A stretch of DNA of 64,000 bases, taken from contig NZ_JAMXMB010000036.1 in NCBI RefSeq assembly GCF_024055635.1, forward strand, positions 310,001-374,000. Direction: 5' to 3'. How positions within the stretch are numbered: the stretch's first letter is position 1; each line of letters begins with the position of its first letter. Positions 9,477-18,227 of the stretch are shown here, in pieces. Below the pieces are notes generated by a model that worked only from the letters and a program-made list of their open reading frames with translations, was not told the DNA's origin and ran no database searches. This stretch comes from Microbacterium yannicii. GTDB lineage: Bacteria > Actinomycetota > Actinomycetes > Actinomycetales > Microbacteriaceae. Position numbers and translations under genes: made by a program.

Positions 9477-9501
9477 CTAGGTTTTTGGATCAAAAAACTA
9501 G
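9477..9501. promoter_or_regulatory. AT-rich palindrome, candidate TetR operator
   Basis: A 25-nt imperfect palindrome starting CTAGGTTTTT and ending AAAAAACTAG. It stands out in a very GC-rich background and lies between the divergent binding-protein gene and the TetR gene, where it could control both. A related CTAGATTTTT element precedes the second TetR locus near 24.7 kb. Operator function is inferred. Confidence 0.6.
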
Positions 9502-9593
9502 CGATGACTCGGAATTCGTTATACAACGGAGGGGAAGGACCCCGGCGGGCACTGATGGAGGTGCGCGAGACGACCCGGGGCTACGGTGAGACG

Positions 9594-10337
9594 ATGACCG
9601 AGACGACCTCCGCGGCGAAGCGCGAGGGGACCGCTCCCACGAGGATGCGCAAGCCCCGCGGCGAGTACGCGAAATCCGCCGCGACCCGCACGGCGATCCT
9701 GGACGCGGCTCTCGAGGTGTTCGCCGAGTCCGGCTATCGCGCCGGCTCGCTGCGCGAGGTGGCCGAGCGGGTCGGCATGAGCGAGGCCGGGCTGCTGCAT
9801 CACTTCCGGAGCAAGAGCGCGCTGCTGATGGCCGTGCTCGATCATCGTGATGCACTGGCCCGCGCGCTCGTCGATTTCGACCTGCCGGATGGCATCGAGG
9901 CCCTCCGCGGGCTCGTCAAGCTCGCCGAGCACAACGCGTCGATCCCGGGGGTTGTCGAGCTGTACTGCACGCTGTCCGCCGAGGCGACATCCCCGGCGCA
10001 TCCGGCCCACGCCTACTTCGTGAACCGGTATGAGTCCGTGCGCGAGAGCGTCTCCGCATCCTTCCGTCGCGTCGCCGAAGCGGGTCGCCTCAGCCCGGGA
10101 GTCGATCCGGGCCGTGCCGCTGTCGCGACGATCGCCCTGATGGACGGTCTGCAGGTGCAGTGGCTGCTCGATCCCGGATCCACCGACATGGCGGAGGCGC
10201 TCGCCGAGGCGTTCCGCAGCATGATCATCGGCTACGACCTCGCCGGGCTCGAGCAGGTGCTCGACGCCCGCTCGGCGGATGCGGCTTTCCTCGACGCAGG
10301 CACGACGGCCGCAGCGCGCACGGAGGACGACGCATGA
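9594..10337 (+). CDS. TetR-family regulator (sugar locus 1)
   Basis: About 247 residues. An N-terminal TetR HTH starts at RTAILDAALEVFAESGYRAGSLREVAERVGMSEAGLLHHF, with the usual recognition-helix pattern; the C-terminal ligand domain ends ADGLQ-like (MDGLQVQWLLDP). It is clearly paralogous to the TetR at 24.1-24.7 kb. Start choice is uncertain: the ATG used has GGTGAG close by, but an in-frame ATG at 9555 lies 15 nt after the strong GGAGGGGAAGGA at 9528-9539. It overlaps the GH2 gene by 4 bp and diverges from the ABC operon, so it probably represses both until a sugar ligand binds. Confidence 0.88.
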   Translation: MTETTSAAKREGTAPTRMRKPRGEYAKSAATRTAILDAALEVFAESGYRAGSLREVAERVGMSEAGLLHHFRSKSALLMAVLDHRDALARALVDFDLPDGIEALRGLVKLAEHNASIPGVVELYCTLSAEATSPAHPAHAYFVNRYESVRESVSASFRRVAEAGRLSPGVDPGRAAVATIALMDGLQVQWLLDPGSTDMAEALAEAFRSMIIGYDLAGLEQVLDARSADAAFLDAGTTAAARTEDDA

Positions 10338-12781
10338 TCCGCGAACCCTTTCTCGACGGCTGGACGGTCGGCCCGAAGCTCGGTGCCTTCGAGGCGCCGA
10401 CTCCGGAGTCGGCGCCTCGAGCGGTGCGCCTGCCGCATGACGCGGTCCGCGACCTGCCCCGCTCGGCCGACAGCGACCAGGGCGTGCACACCGGCTACGT
10501 CCCCGGCGGGGTGTTCGAGTACGCGAAGACGTTCGACGTCCCGGACGCGTGGCGCGACAAGACGGTGAGGCTCGACTTCGAGGGCGTCTACCGCGATGCC
10601 GTCGTCTTCCTCAACGGCGACGCGGTCGTGCACGAGCCGAACGGCTACAACGGGTTCGAGGCGGTGCTCGATCCTTACCTGCGCTACGGGCAGCCGAATC
10701 GGATCACCGTCGAGGCGCGCGCGCACCGCGACAGCCGGTGGTATTCCGGAGCGGGCATCTATCGGCCGGTGCACCTCGCGGTCGGCGATCCGCTGCACAT
10801 CCCCCTCGACGGCACGCGCGTGACGTCGCCCGACATCGACGCCGATCGCGCCATCGCGAGCGTCGCGACGACGGTGCGCAACGGCTCGCGGCACACCCGC
10901 ACGCTGCGCCTCACGTGGACGGTGTCGGCGCCGGACGGCTCCGAGGCCGCGTCGGGCACGGCGCCGGTGACGGTGCTCCCGGGCTCCGACGCCGTGGCGC
11001 GCGTGCGCCTCGCGATCGACCTCCCGAAGCTCTGGAGCGACACCGCCCCCTCGCTCTACCGGGTGCGCACGACGCTCGCCGCGGACGACGGCGACGTGAT
11101 CGATACGGATGCCGCGGCCTTCGGCATCCGTCGCCTGCAGGTCGACGCGACGCGTGGACTGCGGATCAACGGCGAGACCGTGAAGCTGCGGGGGGCCTGC
11201 GTGCACCACGACAGCGGTCCGCTCGGGGCCGCGACGTTCGCCGACGCCGAGGACCGCCGCGTGCGGCTGCTCAAGGAGGCCGGATTCAACGCGCTGCGGA
11301 GCGCCCACAACCCGATGAGCCGCGCGATGCTCGACGCGTGCGATCGGCACGGCGTGTTCGTGATGGACGAGCTGACCGACACCTGGACGCGCTCGAAGGT
11401 CGCCTTCGACGCCGCTCCGGGGTTCGCCGCGCGCTGGCGTCACGACGTCGACGCTCTCGTCGCGAAGGACGTCAACCACCCGAGCGTCATCATGTACTCG
11501 ATCGGGAATGAGATCCTCGAGCTCGCCACGCCGGCCGGCTCGGCGTGGAGCAGGCGCCTGGCCGAGGCCATCCGGGAGCGCGACGACACCCGCCTGGTGA
11601 CGAACGGCATCAACGGCATCATCGCGAACCTGGACGGCATGCAGACGGATGCCGCGCCCGGCGACGGCGGCGAGCCCGAGGCATCCGATCCGAACACGAT
11701 GATGGCGGCGATGGGCGACATGATGGCCGCGGCCAACGCGTCGGAGCTCGTCACGCGCTCGACCGAGGAGTCGGCGTCGGTGCTCGATGTCGTGGGCTTC
11801 AACTACGCGGAGTCGCGCTACGAGCTCGACCGCGAGCTGTTCCCGAACCGGGTCATCGTGGGCTCCGAGACCTTCCCGTCGCGGATCGAGAAGATGTGGG
11901 AGCTCGTGGAGGGCCTCGACCACGTCATCGGCGACTTCACGTGGACCGGCTGGGACTATCTCGGCGAGGCGGGCATCGGTCGGGTCGACTACTCCGACGA
12001 GCCGGGCTACCAGCCGACCGGTACGGCGGGCCCGTACCCGTACCTGCTCGCCGGCTGCGGCGACATCGACATCACCGGGCACCGCCGCCCGGTCTCGTAC
12101 TACCGCGAGACCGTCTTCGGGCTGCGCTCCGAGCCGTATCTGACCGTGCACCCGCCGCGATACCACGGCCGCCCCACCGCGACGACGCCGTGGTCGTGGG
12201 ACGACTCGGTGTCGTCGTGGACGTGGGATGCCGAGCCCGGTGCCCCCGTCACGGTCGACGTGTACGCACCGGCCGAAGAGGTCGAGCTGGTCCGCGACGG
12301 CGTGTCTCTGGGCGTGGCGACGGTCGGGGCCGAGAAGGCGTTCCGTGCGCGGTTCGAGACCGAATACCGCCCGGGCGAACTCGTCGCGATCGCTCGCAGC
12401 GGTGGCCGGGAGATCGGCCGGACGGCCTTGCGCACCGCGGGGGAGCCGGGGCTCACGGCATCCGTCGAGAAGTCCGAGATCACCGCCGACGGGCTCGGAT
12501 TCGTCGCCATCGCACTCGCCGATCCCGACGGCGTCGTGCCCTCCGACGCCGATCGGGCGGTCACCGTGACGGTCGAGGGCGACGCCGAACTGATCGGCCT
12601 CGGCACCGGCCGCATCCGCACCGAGGAGTCCTTCGCCGGCCCGTCGGTGACCACCTGGAACGGTCGGGCCCTCGCGATCGTCCGGCCCACGGGTCCGGGC
12701 GAGGCCACCGTCACGGTGACCGCCGACGGACTCGCTCCCGCCGTCGCGTCCCTCACGATCGCACGTCCCGCGTCCCCCTGA
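10334..12781 (+). CDS. GH2 beta-galactosidase-type glycosidase
   Basis: 815 residues. GH2 domains run in order: sugar-binding jelly roll (with SRWYSGAGIYRPV), immunoglobulin-like domain, TIM barrel (KLRGACVHHDSGPLG, FNALRSAHNPMS), then C-terminal Ig-like domains. The acid/base is Glu393 in SIGNE and the nucleophile Glu512 in VGSETF. No signal peptide is seen. The start ATG overlaps the TetR stop (ATGA), so the two are co-transcribed. It would release galactose (or glucuronate or mannose in related GH2 enzymes) from imported glycans. An internal Met-rich stretch (MMAAMGDMMAAAN, about residue 455) is a lineage-specific loop. Confidence 0.92.
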   Translation: MIREPFLDGWTVGPKLGAFEAPTPESAPRAVRLPHDAVRDLPRSADSDQGVHTGYVPGGVFEYAKTFDVPDAWRDKTVRLDFEGVYRDAVVFLNGDAVVHEPNGYNGFEAVLDPYLRYGQPNRITVEARAHRDSRWYSGAGIYRPVHLAVGDPLHIPLDGTRVTSPDIDADRAIASVATTVRNGSRHTRTLRLTWTVSAPDGSEAASGTAPVTVLPGSDAVARVRLAIDLPKLWSDTAPSLYRVRTTLAADDGDVIDTDAAAFGIRRLQVDATRGLRINGETVKLRGACVHHDSGPLGAATFADAEDRRVRLLKEAGFNALRSAHNPMSRAMLDACDRHGVFVMDELTDTWTRSKVAFDAAPGFAARWRHDVDALVAKDVNHPSVIMYSIGNEILELATPAGSAWSRRLAEAIRERDDTRLVTNGINGIIANLDGMQTDAAPGDGGEPEASDPNTMMAAMGDMMAAANASELVTRSTEESASVLDVVGFNYAESRYELDRELFPNRVIVGSETFPSRIEKMWELVEGLDHVIGDFTWTGWDYLGEAGIGRVDYSDEPGYQPTGTAGPYPYLLAGCGDIDITGHRRPVSYYRETVFGLRSEPYLTVHPPRYHGRPTATTPWSWDDSVSSWTWDAEPGAPVTVDVYAPAEEVELVRDGVSLGVATVGAEKAFRARFETEYRPGELVAIARSGGREIGRTALRTAGEPGLTASVEKSEITADGLGFVAIALADPDGVVPSDADRAVTVTVEGDAELIGLGTGRIRTEESFAGPSVTTWNGRALAIVRPTGPGEATVTVTADGLAPAVASLTIARPASP

Positions 12782-12802
12782 GTTCCCCGCCCGCCGGGAA
12801 CC

Positions 12803-12853
12803 GCGAAAAGGGAGATCTCCGCACGCTGGAGCGTGCGAGATCTCCCCTTTCGC
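12803..12853. terminator. Bidirectional terminator hairpin
   Basis: Arms begin GCGAAAAGGGAGATCTC and end GAGATCTCCCCTTTCGC, about 23 bp paired with one bulged C and a TGGA loop. It sits between the convergent GH2 and MFS genes. The outer A-rich/T-rich ends give it a usable form on both strands. Confidence 0.85.
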
Positions 12854-12887
12854 GCATCCTCGAGCGCCGGGTGGGCGCCTTGCGGGG

Positions 12888-14249
12888 TCAGCTCGCGGCG
12901 CGGGTGCGCGCGGGCAGCTCGTCGTCGTCGTCGCGGGGGAGGGGGATCGGCGTCGTGCCGGCAACCTCATCGCTGAACTCCTCGGGCACCACGATGGCCA
13001 GCGGCCGCGTCTCGTCGAGGGTCAGGCGGAATCGCTTCTGCTCGTGGCGATGCAGACGGCCCGAGACCAGCAGCCACGTCGCACCGATCGCGAAGGCGAC
13101 GAACGCGGCGACGGCGCCGACCAGGATCGCGGCCCGCGGACCGAACTCGGCGGCGACCCAGCCGACGATCGGCGCGCCGATCGGCGTTCCGCCCATGAGG
13201 ATCGCCATGTAGAGCGCCAGCACGCGGCCGCGCAGCACGGGGTCGGTCGTGGTCTGCACGTAGCCGTTCGCGGTCGTCATCATCGTGACGACGGAGAAGC
13301 CCGTGAACATCAGCGTGATCGCGTACAGCCAGTAGGTCGGCATGAACGCCGAGACCAGCGCGGCGACGCCGAACATCGCCGTGCCCACGATCAGCACGCG
13401 CAGCCGGGCGCGATCGCGCCGAGCGGCGAGGAGCGCACCCGCGACCGAGCCGATCGCGAGGATCGAGCTGAGCAGGCCGAAGCCGTCTGCCCCCCTGCCG
13501 AACTCCACCGCCATCGTCGAGGCGAGGATCGGGAAGTTCATGCCGAACGCGCCGATGAGGAAGACCATGGCGAACGTCACGATGAAGTCCGGGCGCCGCG
13601 CGACGTAGCGAACGCCGTCGGCGAGGCGCGACGACTGCGGCGCCTTGACGCGCGGCACGAGCTCGTTCGTGCGGATGAGCACCAGCGCGGCGAGCATCGC
13701 GAGGAAGGTCACGGCGTTCGCCACGAACACCCATCCGGTGCCGATGGCCACGATGACGATGCCGGCCACGGCGGGGCCGATCATGCGGGCGCCGTTGAAC
13801 GACGCCGCGTTGAGGGCGACCGCGTTGGAGGCGTTCTCGCGGGCGACGAGATCGGAGACGAAGGCCTGTCGCGCCGGGTTGTCGAACGCCGCCACGACAC
13901 CGAGCGCGAGCGCGAAGGCGTACATGATCGGCAGCGTCATCGCGCCCGCGAAGATGAGGACGCCGATGGCGACGCCGAGCACCAGCAGAAGGCTCTGCGT
14001 GATGAGGAGCAGCTTGCGCCGGTCGAAGCGGTCGGCGACCATGCCGGTGACGCCCACCAGGAGCAGCGGCGGGGCGAACTGCAGCGCCATCGTCACGCCC
14101 ATGGCGGCGGCGTCGTTGTCGGTGAGCTCCGTCAGCACGACCCAGCTGATCGCCGTCGACTGCATCCACGCGCCGATGTTCGACACGAGTGCGCCGATGA
14201 ACCAGACGCGGTAGTTGAAGGCCGAGAACGACCGGAACATCGCGCTCAT
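12888..14249 (-). CDS. MFS efflux transporter
   Basis: 453 residues with about 12 membrane helices and the loop 2-3 motif DRFDRRKLLL. It resembles the MFS_3/EntS-type exporters (drug or siderophore efflux). It starts within the 4-bp ATGA overlap with the MarR gene, so the two form an operon. Helices end near residue 420, followed by a charged cytoplasmic tail. Substrate unknown; the MarR pairing suggests export of a toxic or phenolic compound. Confidence 0.9.
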   Translation of the reverse strand: MSAMFRSFSAFNYRVWFIGALVSNIGAWMQSTAISWVVLTELTDNDAAAMGVTMALQFAPPLLLVGVTGMVADRFDRRKLLLITQSLLLVLGVAIGVLIFAGAMTLPIMYAFALALGVVAAFDNPARQAFVSDLVARENASNAVALNAASFNGARMIGPAVAGIVIVAIGTGWVFVANAVTFLAMLAALVLIRTNELVPRVKAPQSSRLADGVRYVARRPDFIVTFAMVFLIGAFGMNFPILASTMAVEFGRGADGFGLLSSILAIGSVAGALLAARRDRARLRVLIVGTAMFGVAALVSAFMPTYWLYAITLMFTGFSVVTMMTTANGYVQTTTDPVLRGRVLALYMAILMGGTPIGAPIVGWVAAEFGPRAAILVGAVAAFVAFAIGATWLLVSGRLHRHEQKRFRLTLDETRPLAIVVPEEFSDEVAGTTPIPLPRDDDDELPARTRAAS

Positions 14250-14719
14250 CGGGCGACCATCCGGGCCATGATCTCGGCGGCGGCGGCGAGGGTCTCGCGC
14301 TCGGCCGGCGTCAGCTCGGCAAGCGACGCCTCGACCCACGCGTCGCGACGCCGCGCTGTCTCCTCGACCACGGCTTCACCCTCGGGCGTGAGCGAGATGA
14401 CGACTTTGCGACCGTCGGTCTCGTCGGAGGCGCGCACGATGTAGCCCGATTCCTGCAGGCAGTTGACGGTGCGGTTCATCGACGGTGCCGAAACACGTTC
14501 ACGCTCGGCGAGATCGCCGAGCGTGTGGGCGCCGTGTATGCGGAGCGCCGCGAGAACAGCGAACTGCCCGTCGCTCATCGAGTCGACAGCGCGTTGCGTG
14601 CGCATGCGGCGGGCGAGACGGAACGTCGCGATCCGCAGCCGCGAAGCCGCGGAGGAGAGGTCGGGCTGCTCGCCCGGGTCGGTGCCGGTCTCTGGGATGG
14701 GGATCACGTTGCTGCTCAT
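14246..14719 (-). CDS. MarR-family regulator
   Basis: 157 residues. The winged helix includes AVLAALRIHGAHTLGDLAERERVSAPSMNRTVNCLQESGYIVR and the wing DETDGRKVVISLTPEG, the classic MarR layout. It overlaps the efflux gene by 4 bp and probably represses its own operon. Two adjacent TTAGC-N3-GCT boxes lie 9 nt ahead of its ATG, exactly where autorepression would work. The ligand is not evident. Confidence 0.92.
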   Translation of the reverse strand: MSSNVIPIPETGTDPGEQPDLSSAASRLRIATFRLARRMRTQRAVDSMSDGQFAVLAALRIHGAHTLGDLAERERVSAPSMNRTVNCLQESGYIVRASDETDGRKVVISLTPEGEAVVEETARRRDAWVEASLAELTPAERETLAAAAEIMARMVAR

Positions 14720-14727
14720 GCGATTAC

Positions 14728-14753
14728 TTAGCCTAGCTCATTAGCCTTGCTAA
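14728..14753. promoter_or_regulatory. Tandem MarR-type operator boxes
   Basis: Two abutting 13-nt boxes, TTAGCCTAGCTCA and TTAGCCTTGCTAA; the second is a perfect TTAGC-N3-GCTAA palindrome. They lie between the divergent MarR and hydrolase genes and overlap the expected MarR promoter. Binding by MarR is inferred. Confidence 0.65.
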
Positions 14754-14811
14754 AGAAAGTCGACGGATGCCGCGGCATGCGGTCGTGCGCGGGGCACGGG
14801 CATCCCGCACC

Positions 14812-14824
14812 TAGACTTCTGCGC
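14812..14824 (+). promoter_or_regulatory. Leaderless promoter of the alpha/beta hydrolase
   Basis: TAGACT followed by 7 nt and then the ATG. This spacing puts the transcript start on the start codon, and there is no Shine-Dalgarno. No clear -35 box is seen. Confidence 0.6.
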
Positions 14825-15676
14825 ATGCCCGAGTTCATCGATGCGCACGGCATCACGATCTTCTTCGACGTCCATCCGGCGAAGACCGAACCGCGGGCGG
14901 TCGTGCAGCTGCTGCACGGCGTCGGCGAGCACGCGGGGCGGTACGCCCTGCTGATCGAAGCGCTCACCGCGCACGGTTACACGGTGTGGGCGGCCGACCA
15001 CCGGGGTCACGGTCGCACCGGCATGACGCAGCACGGCGGCGACGTCGCCCTTCTCGGCCACCTCGGTCCCGGCGGCCTGCGGGGAGCGCTCGCCGCGATG
15101 TGGCAGTTCACCGAGCAGATCCGCGCCGAGAACGCCGACCTCCCCCTCATCCTGCTCGGGCACTCGGGCGGCTCCGTCCTCGCTCAGATGCTGGTGAACC
15201 GGCATCCGGAGGCCTACGACGGAGTCATTCTGACCGGCTCGGCACTGCGCATGCCGGGTTCGATCCACACAGGTGGGCTGAACAAGCCCTGGGACGGTCC
15301 CGATGCGATGGGGACCGAGTGGCTCTCGAGCGATCTCTCGGTGGGCCGGGCCTTCCTGGACGATCCGCTCACCACCAGTGAAGACCCCATCAAGCTGATC
15401 GGCGTCCTCGACTCCCTTCGCATGTACGGGCTGCCGCGCAAGAACCTCGGCCACGACATCCCGACGCTCCTCATGGTCGGCAGGGATGACACGGTGGGCG
15501 GCCCGCGCAGCGTGCACCGGCTGGCCGACGCCTACCGCACGCGCTCGGGGTTCACCGACGTGACGACGCTGGTCTATCCGGGCGCACGCCACGAGATCTT
15601 CAACGAGGTCGTGCAGCAGGACGTCCGCGCGGACCTCCTCGCCTGGCTCGACCGGCACGTGCCCGCCCGCGCCTGA
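14825..15676 (+). CDS. Alpha/beta hydrolase, monoacylglycerol lipase-like
   Basis: 283 residues. It has VQLLHGVGEHAGRY near the N-terminus, the DHRGHGRT oxyanion/strand region, nucleophile elbow GHSGGS, acid Asp in VGRDDTVGG and catalytic His in GARHEIFNE: a complete triad in monoacylglycerol-lipase order. The start MPEFIDAHG was chosen because a TAGACT box lies 7 nt upstream, implying a leaderless message. No signal peptide. It hydrolyses an ester, probably lipid or lysophospholipid. It stands alone between the MarR operon and the cellulase. Confidence 0.9.
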   Translation: MPEFIDAHGITIFFDVHPAKTEPRAVVQLLHGVGEHAGRYALLIEALTAHGYTVWAADHRGHGRTGMTQHGGDVALLGHLGPGGLRGALAAMWQFTEQIRAENADLPLILLGHSGGSVLAQMLVNRHPEAYDGVILTGSALRMPGSIHTGGLNKPWDGPDAMGTEWLSSDLSVGRAFLDDPLTTSEDPIKLIGVLDSLRMYGLPRKNLGHDIPTLLMVGRDDTVGGPRSVHRLADAYRTRSGFTDVTTLVYPGARHEIFNEVVQQDVRADLLAWLDRHVPARA

Positions 15677-15749
15677 CGGGGCAGCGGTGGGCGCGCTTCC
15701 CGTTGACGGCCGGGGGTGCGATGGGTCATCCTGGCCGCAGTGATACCGG

Positions 15750-15763
15750 TGGGAGCGCTCCCA
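15750..15763. promoter_or_regulatory. CebR-type operator, perfect 14-nt palindrome
   Basis: TGGGAGCGCTCCCA matches exactly the cellulose-utilisation repressor (CebR) box known from streptomycetes and other actinobacteria. It lies 100 nt upstream of the GH6 cellulase start. In that regulon cellobiose or cellotriose releases the LacI-type repressor. The regulator itself is not obviously in this window. Confidence 0.85.
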
Positions 15764-15862
15764 CGGTCGGACGCGGCGCCGATGCCGCCGAGGCCGCCGT
15801 TCCTGCCGTGCCGCTCCCCGGGCGACGACGCCCGGCGGTCGATGACGACCCAGGAGAATCCG

Positions 15863-17491
15863 ATGACTCATCTCCCCGCCCGCCTTCACCCCCGCTCTCG
15901 GGGCCGCACCTGGGCTCTCGGCACCGCCGCGGTCCTGGCGATCGGCCTGGCCGTTCCCTTGAGCACGAGCGCCGCCGGCGCGGAGGAACCCGACGCGGAT
16001 CCAGGGCTCGCCGGTTCCGAGCTCTACGTCGACCCGTGGAGCACGACGCTCGAGGCGGCGCAGTCGCTCACCGGCCAGGCGCGCGACGACGCACAGCTGC
16101 TGGGATCGATCGCCTCCGCCGACTGGTTCACCTCGGGCACTCCGGCCGAGGTCGAGGCCGCGGTGGACGACGTCGTGACGGCCGCGGCCGCACAGGGAAG
16201 GATGCCGGTGCTGGTGGCGTACAATCTGCCGTTCCGCGACTGCGCACAGTACTCCGCGGGAGGGGCGGCCGACACCACGGCGTACACGGCCTGGATCGAC
16301 GGGTTCGTGGCCGGCATCGGCGACCGGGCGGCCACCGTGATCCTCGAGCCCGACGGACTCGGCATCATCCCCCACTACGTCACCCTCAGCGGCGAGCATG
16401 AATGGTGTCAGCCCGCAGAGGTGCCCGCCGAGACCGCCGCGAGCGATCGCTTCGCTCAGCTGAACCACGCGGTGGATGCGATCGGCGCGCTGCCCGCGGC
16501 ATCCGTCTATCTCGACGGCACCAGCTCGGCGTGGCTGAACGTCGGCGAGATCTCGGACCGTCTGATCAAGGCCGGCGTGCAGCACGCGGACGGGTTCTTC
16601 CTCAACGCGTCGAACTACCAGTTCACCGCGAACAACACCGCCTTCGGCACCTGGATCTCGCAGTGCCTCGCCTACGCCACCGAGGTGAACCCGGGCGACT
16701 TCGGCTCCTGCGGCAACCAGTACTGGAACGGCGGCCCGGCGACCGACTGGCAGGGCGTGGGCATGTCGCCGTACGGCGAATGGGTTGCGGATGCCGCCGA
16801 CCCCGCGCTGAACACGAGCGGCGTCGATTCGCGCTACGCGGCGATCCTGGGCGGCGTCGAGCCTCGCACGCATTTCGTCATCGACACCAGCCGCAACGGC
16901 ATCGGGCCCTGGGACCACGAAGGGCGCTACGGCGACACGCATGAGGACTGGTGCAACCCGCCGGACCGCGGCCTGGGCGCCCGACCCGACACCACGACGG
17001 GTACGCCCCTCGTGGACGCGTACCTGTGGATCAAGGTTCCCGGCGAGTCCGACGGCAAGTGCTACCGCGGCACGGCCGGCCGGCTCGATCCGGAGCGCGG
17101 CATCGAGGATCCCGCGGCCGGCCAGTGGTTCGCCGAGCAGGCGCGCGAGCTCATCGCTCTCGCGAACCCGCCCATCGCGCCGCTGGACTGCCACGTGAAA
17201 GTGGCGGGCGCAAAGGTCGGCAAGGGATTCCTCGCGTCGATCGTTGTTCGCAACAACGGCTCGGACACGCTCGCTCCATGGGTGGTGGAATGGACGTCGG
17301 TCGAGGGTCAGAAGGTGAAGCGGGTCGTGGGAGGGTCGTTCACCCAGGACGGCGCCGACGTCGTTGTGACCGGTCCGCGCGTGCATGCCGTCCTGCGGCC
17401 CGGCAAGACGACCGCCTTCGTGGTGACCGGCACCGGCCCCGCCGAGGAGCCGTGGCAATTCCGCCTCAACGGAAAGGCCTGCACCTTGTAG
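15863..17491 (+). CDS. Secreted GH6 cellulase with CBM2-like C-terminal domain
   Basis: 542 residues. The Sec signal peptide ends about residue 40 (SAAGA, then EEPD). The catalytic domain has both GH6 signatures: VAYNLPFRDC (about 115-126) and VILEPDGLG (about 158-167), the latter carrying the catalytic-acid Asp. Further GH6 blocks are NASNY and WIKVPGESDG. From about residue 443 a cysteine-bounded domain resembles CBM2 (begins CHVKVAG, ends FRLNGKACTL) but lacks most of the exposed Trp. AGGAG lies six nt ahead of the chosen ATG. It cuts beta-1,4-glucan outside the cell; endo versus exo mode is not decidable. It is controlled by the CebR-type box upstream. Confidence 0.93.
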   Translation: MTHLPARLHPRSRGRTWALGTAAVLAIGLAVPLSTSAAGAEEPDADPGLAGSELYVDPWSTTLEAAQSLTGQARDDAQLLGSIASADWFTSGTPAEVEAAVDDVVTAAAAQGRMPVLVAYNLPFRDCAQYSAGGAADTTAYTAWIDGFVAGIGDRAATVILEPDGLGIIPHYVTLSGEHEWCQPAEVPAETAASDRFAQLNHAVDAIGALPAASVYLDGTSSAWLNVGEISDRLIKAGVQHADGFFLNASNYQFTANNTAFGTWISQCLAYATEVNPGDFGSCGNQYWNGGPATDWQGVGMSPYGEWVADAADPALNTSGVDSRYAAILGGVEPRTHFVIDTSRNGIGPWDHEGRYGDTHEDWCNPPDRGLGARPDTTTGTPLVDAYLWIKVPGESDGKCYRGTAGRLDPERGIEDPAAGQWFAEQARELIALANPPIAPLDCHVKVAGAKVGKGFLASIVVRNNGSDTLAPWVVEWTSVEGQKVKRVVGGSFTQDGADVVVTGPRVHAVLRPGKTTAFVVTGTGPAEEPWQFRLNGKACTL

Positions 17492-17512
17492 TGCGGCGCG
17501 CCTGTTCCTGAA

Positions 17513-17552
17513 GGGGCGGCGGTGACGGATGTCTCGCCCCGTCGCCGCCGCC
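17513..17552 (+). terminator. Hairpin after the cellulase gene
   Basis: Arms GGGGCGGCGGTGACGG and CCGTCGCCGCCGCC pair over 14 bp with one wobble and are followed by TCTTATC. It is suitably placed to end the cellulase message. Confidence 0.65.
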
Positions 17553-17678
17553 TCTTATCAGTCGAGCGGGCGCCGCGTCCAGACCCCGGCCGTTTCGCGG
17601 TCGGGGGCACGCGCGTGGATAGGCTGACCGGCGCCGCGGCACACGCCCCGGCATCCCTCGCGAAAGGTTCCCCCCACC

Positions 17679-18005
17679 TTGATCACCCTCAGCTGGCTCC
17701 TGCTCATCGCGCTCATCGGCGGCGCACTCGCCCTCTTCGACGGCATCCTGCGTGTCCGCGGCAAGGGCAACACCATCGTCGGCATCATCGAGATCGTCGT
17801 CGCCGCACTGTTCATCCTGTCGCTGTTCCTGCCCGGCATCCCGTTCGGGTCGCTCGTGCTCGCGATCGCGACGCTCATCGTCATCGTCGTCGGGCTGCTC
17901 CTCCGTGGCCGCCAGGGCATCGGCATCGCCATCGCGGCCCTCGTCGTCATCGCCTTGTGGATCGTGCTCGTCAACCGCTGGCTCGTCATCCCCGGGATCA
18001 ACTGA
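17679..18005 (+). CDS. Small membrane protein of unknown function
   Basis: 108 residues, almost entirely hydrophobic, with about four membrane helices (LLLIALIGGALALF; IIEIVVAALFILSLFL; LVLAIATLIVIVVGLLL; IAIAALVVIALWIVLV). Short loops carry the few charges (DGILRVRGKGN; RGRQG). It uses a TTG start, with GAAAGG about 11 nt upstream. I do not recognise a named family. Codon use is normal for this genome, so it is probably real. It stands alone between the cellulase and repeat elements. Confidence 0.7.
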   Translation: MITLSWLLLIALIGGALALFDGILRVRGKGNTIVGIIEIVVAALFILSLFLPGIPFGSLVLAIATLIVIVVGLLLRGRQGIGIAIAALVVIALWIVLVNRWLVIPGIN

Positions 18006-18030
18006 CCCGCCGGCCGCCGGGCGCCGGTCC

Positions 18031-18166
18031 GGGGCGTCTCGTCTCGGTCGCTGCCGCTCCCTCGCTCGATGACCGGGGCCCGCCTCGGTCGCAAGCGCTC
18101 GCTCGCTCAACGATCGGGACACCCTCTCGGTCGTTGAGCGAGCGAGGAACGAGCGAGACGAAACGC
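18031..18166. repeat. REP-like palindromic repeats, GAGCGAGACGAAACG family
   Basis: One inverted copy (GTCTCGGTCGCTGCCGCTCC...) is followed by partial and direct copies. Bases 18128-18166 are identical over 39 nt to 29751-29789. The stretch has no gene; the rest of this 222-nt gap holds only the lplA promoter. Confidence 0.75.
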
Positions 18167-18215
18167 GGCCCGGCGCTGCGATCGGCTCCGGACCCGGGGC
18201 GCGGCGCCCCGGCAA

Positions 18216-18227
18216 TAGGCTGAACGC
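18216..18227 (+). promoter_or_regulatory. Leaderless promoter of lplA
   Basis: TAGGCT, then six nt, then the ATG. No ribosome-binding site is present, consistent with a leaderless transcript. Confidence 0.6.

Noticed and set aside
10232..12970. Long minus-strand open frame opposite GH2
   Set aside because: Antisense shadow of a well-supported GH2 gene, with no family features.
14728..14753. DtxR/IdeR iron box
   Set aside because: TTAGCC/GGCTAA resembles it, but the 13-nt dyads do not match the 19-nt iron box and sit at a MarR start.
14750..17458. Long minus-strand open frame opposite the hydrolase and GH6 genes
   Set aside because: It spans two intact genes and their intergenic control region; no recognisable motif.
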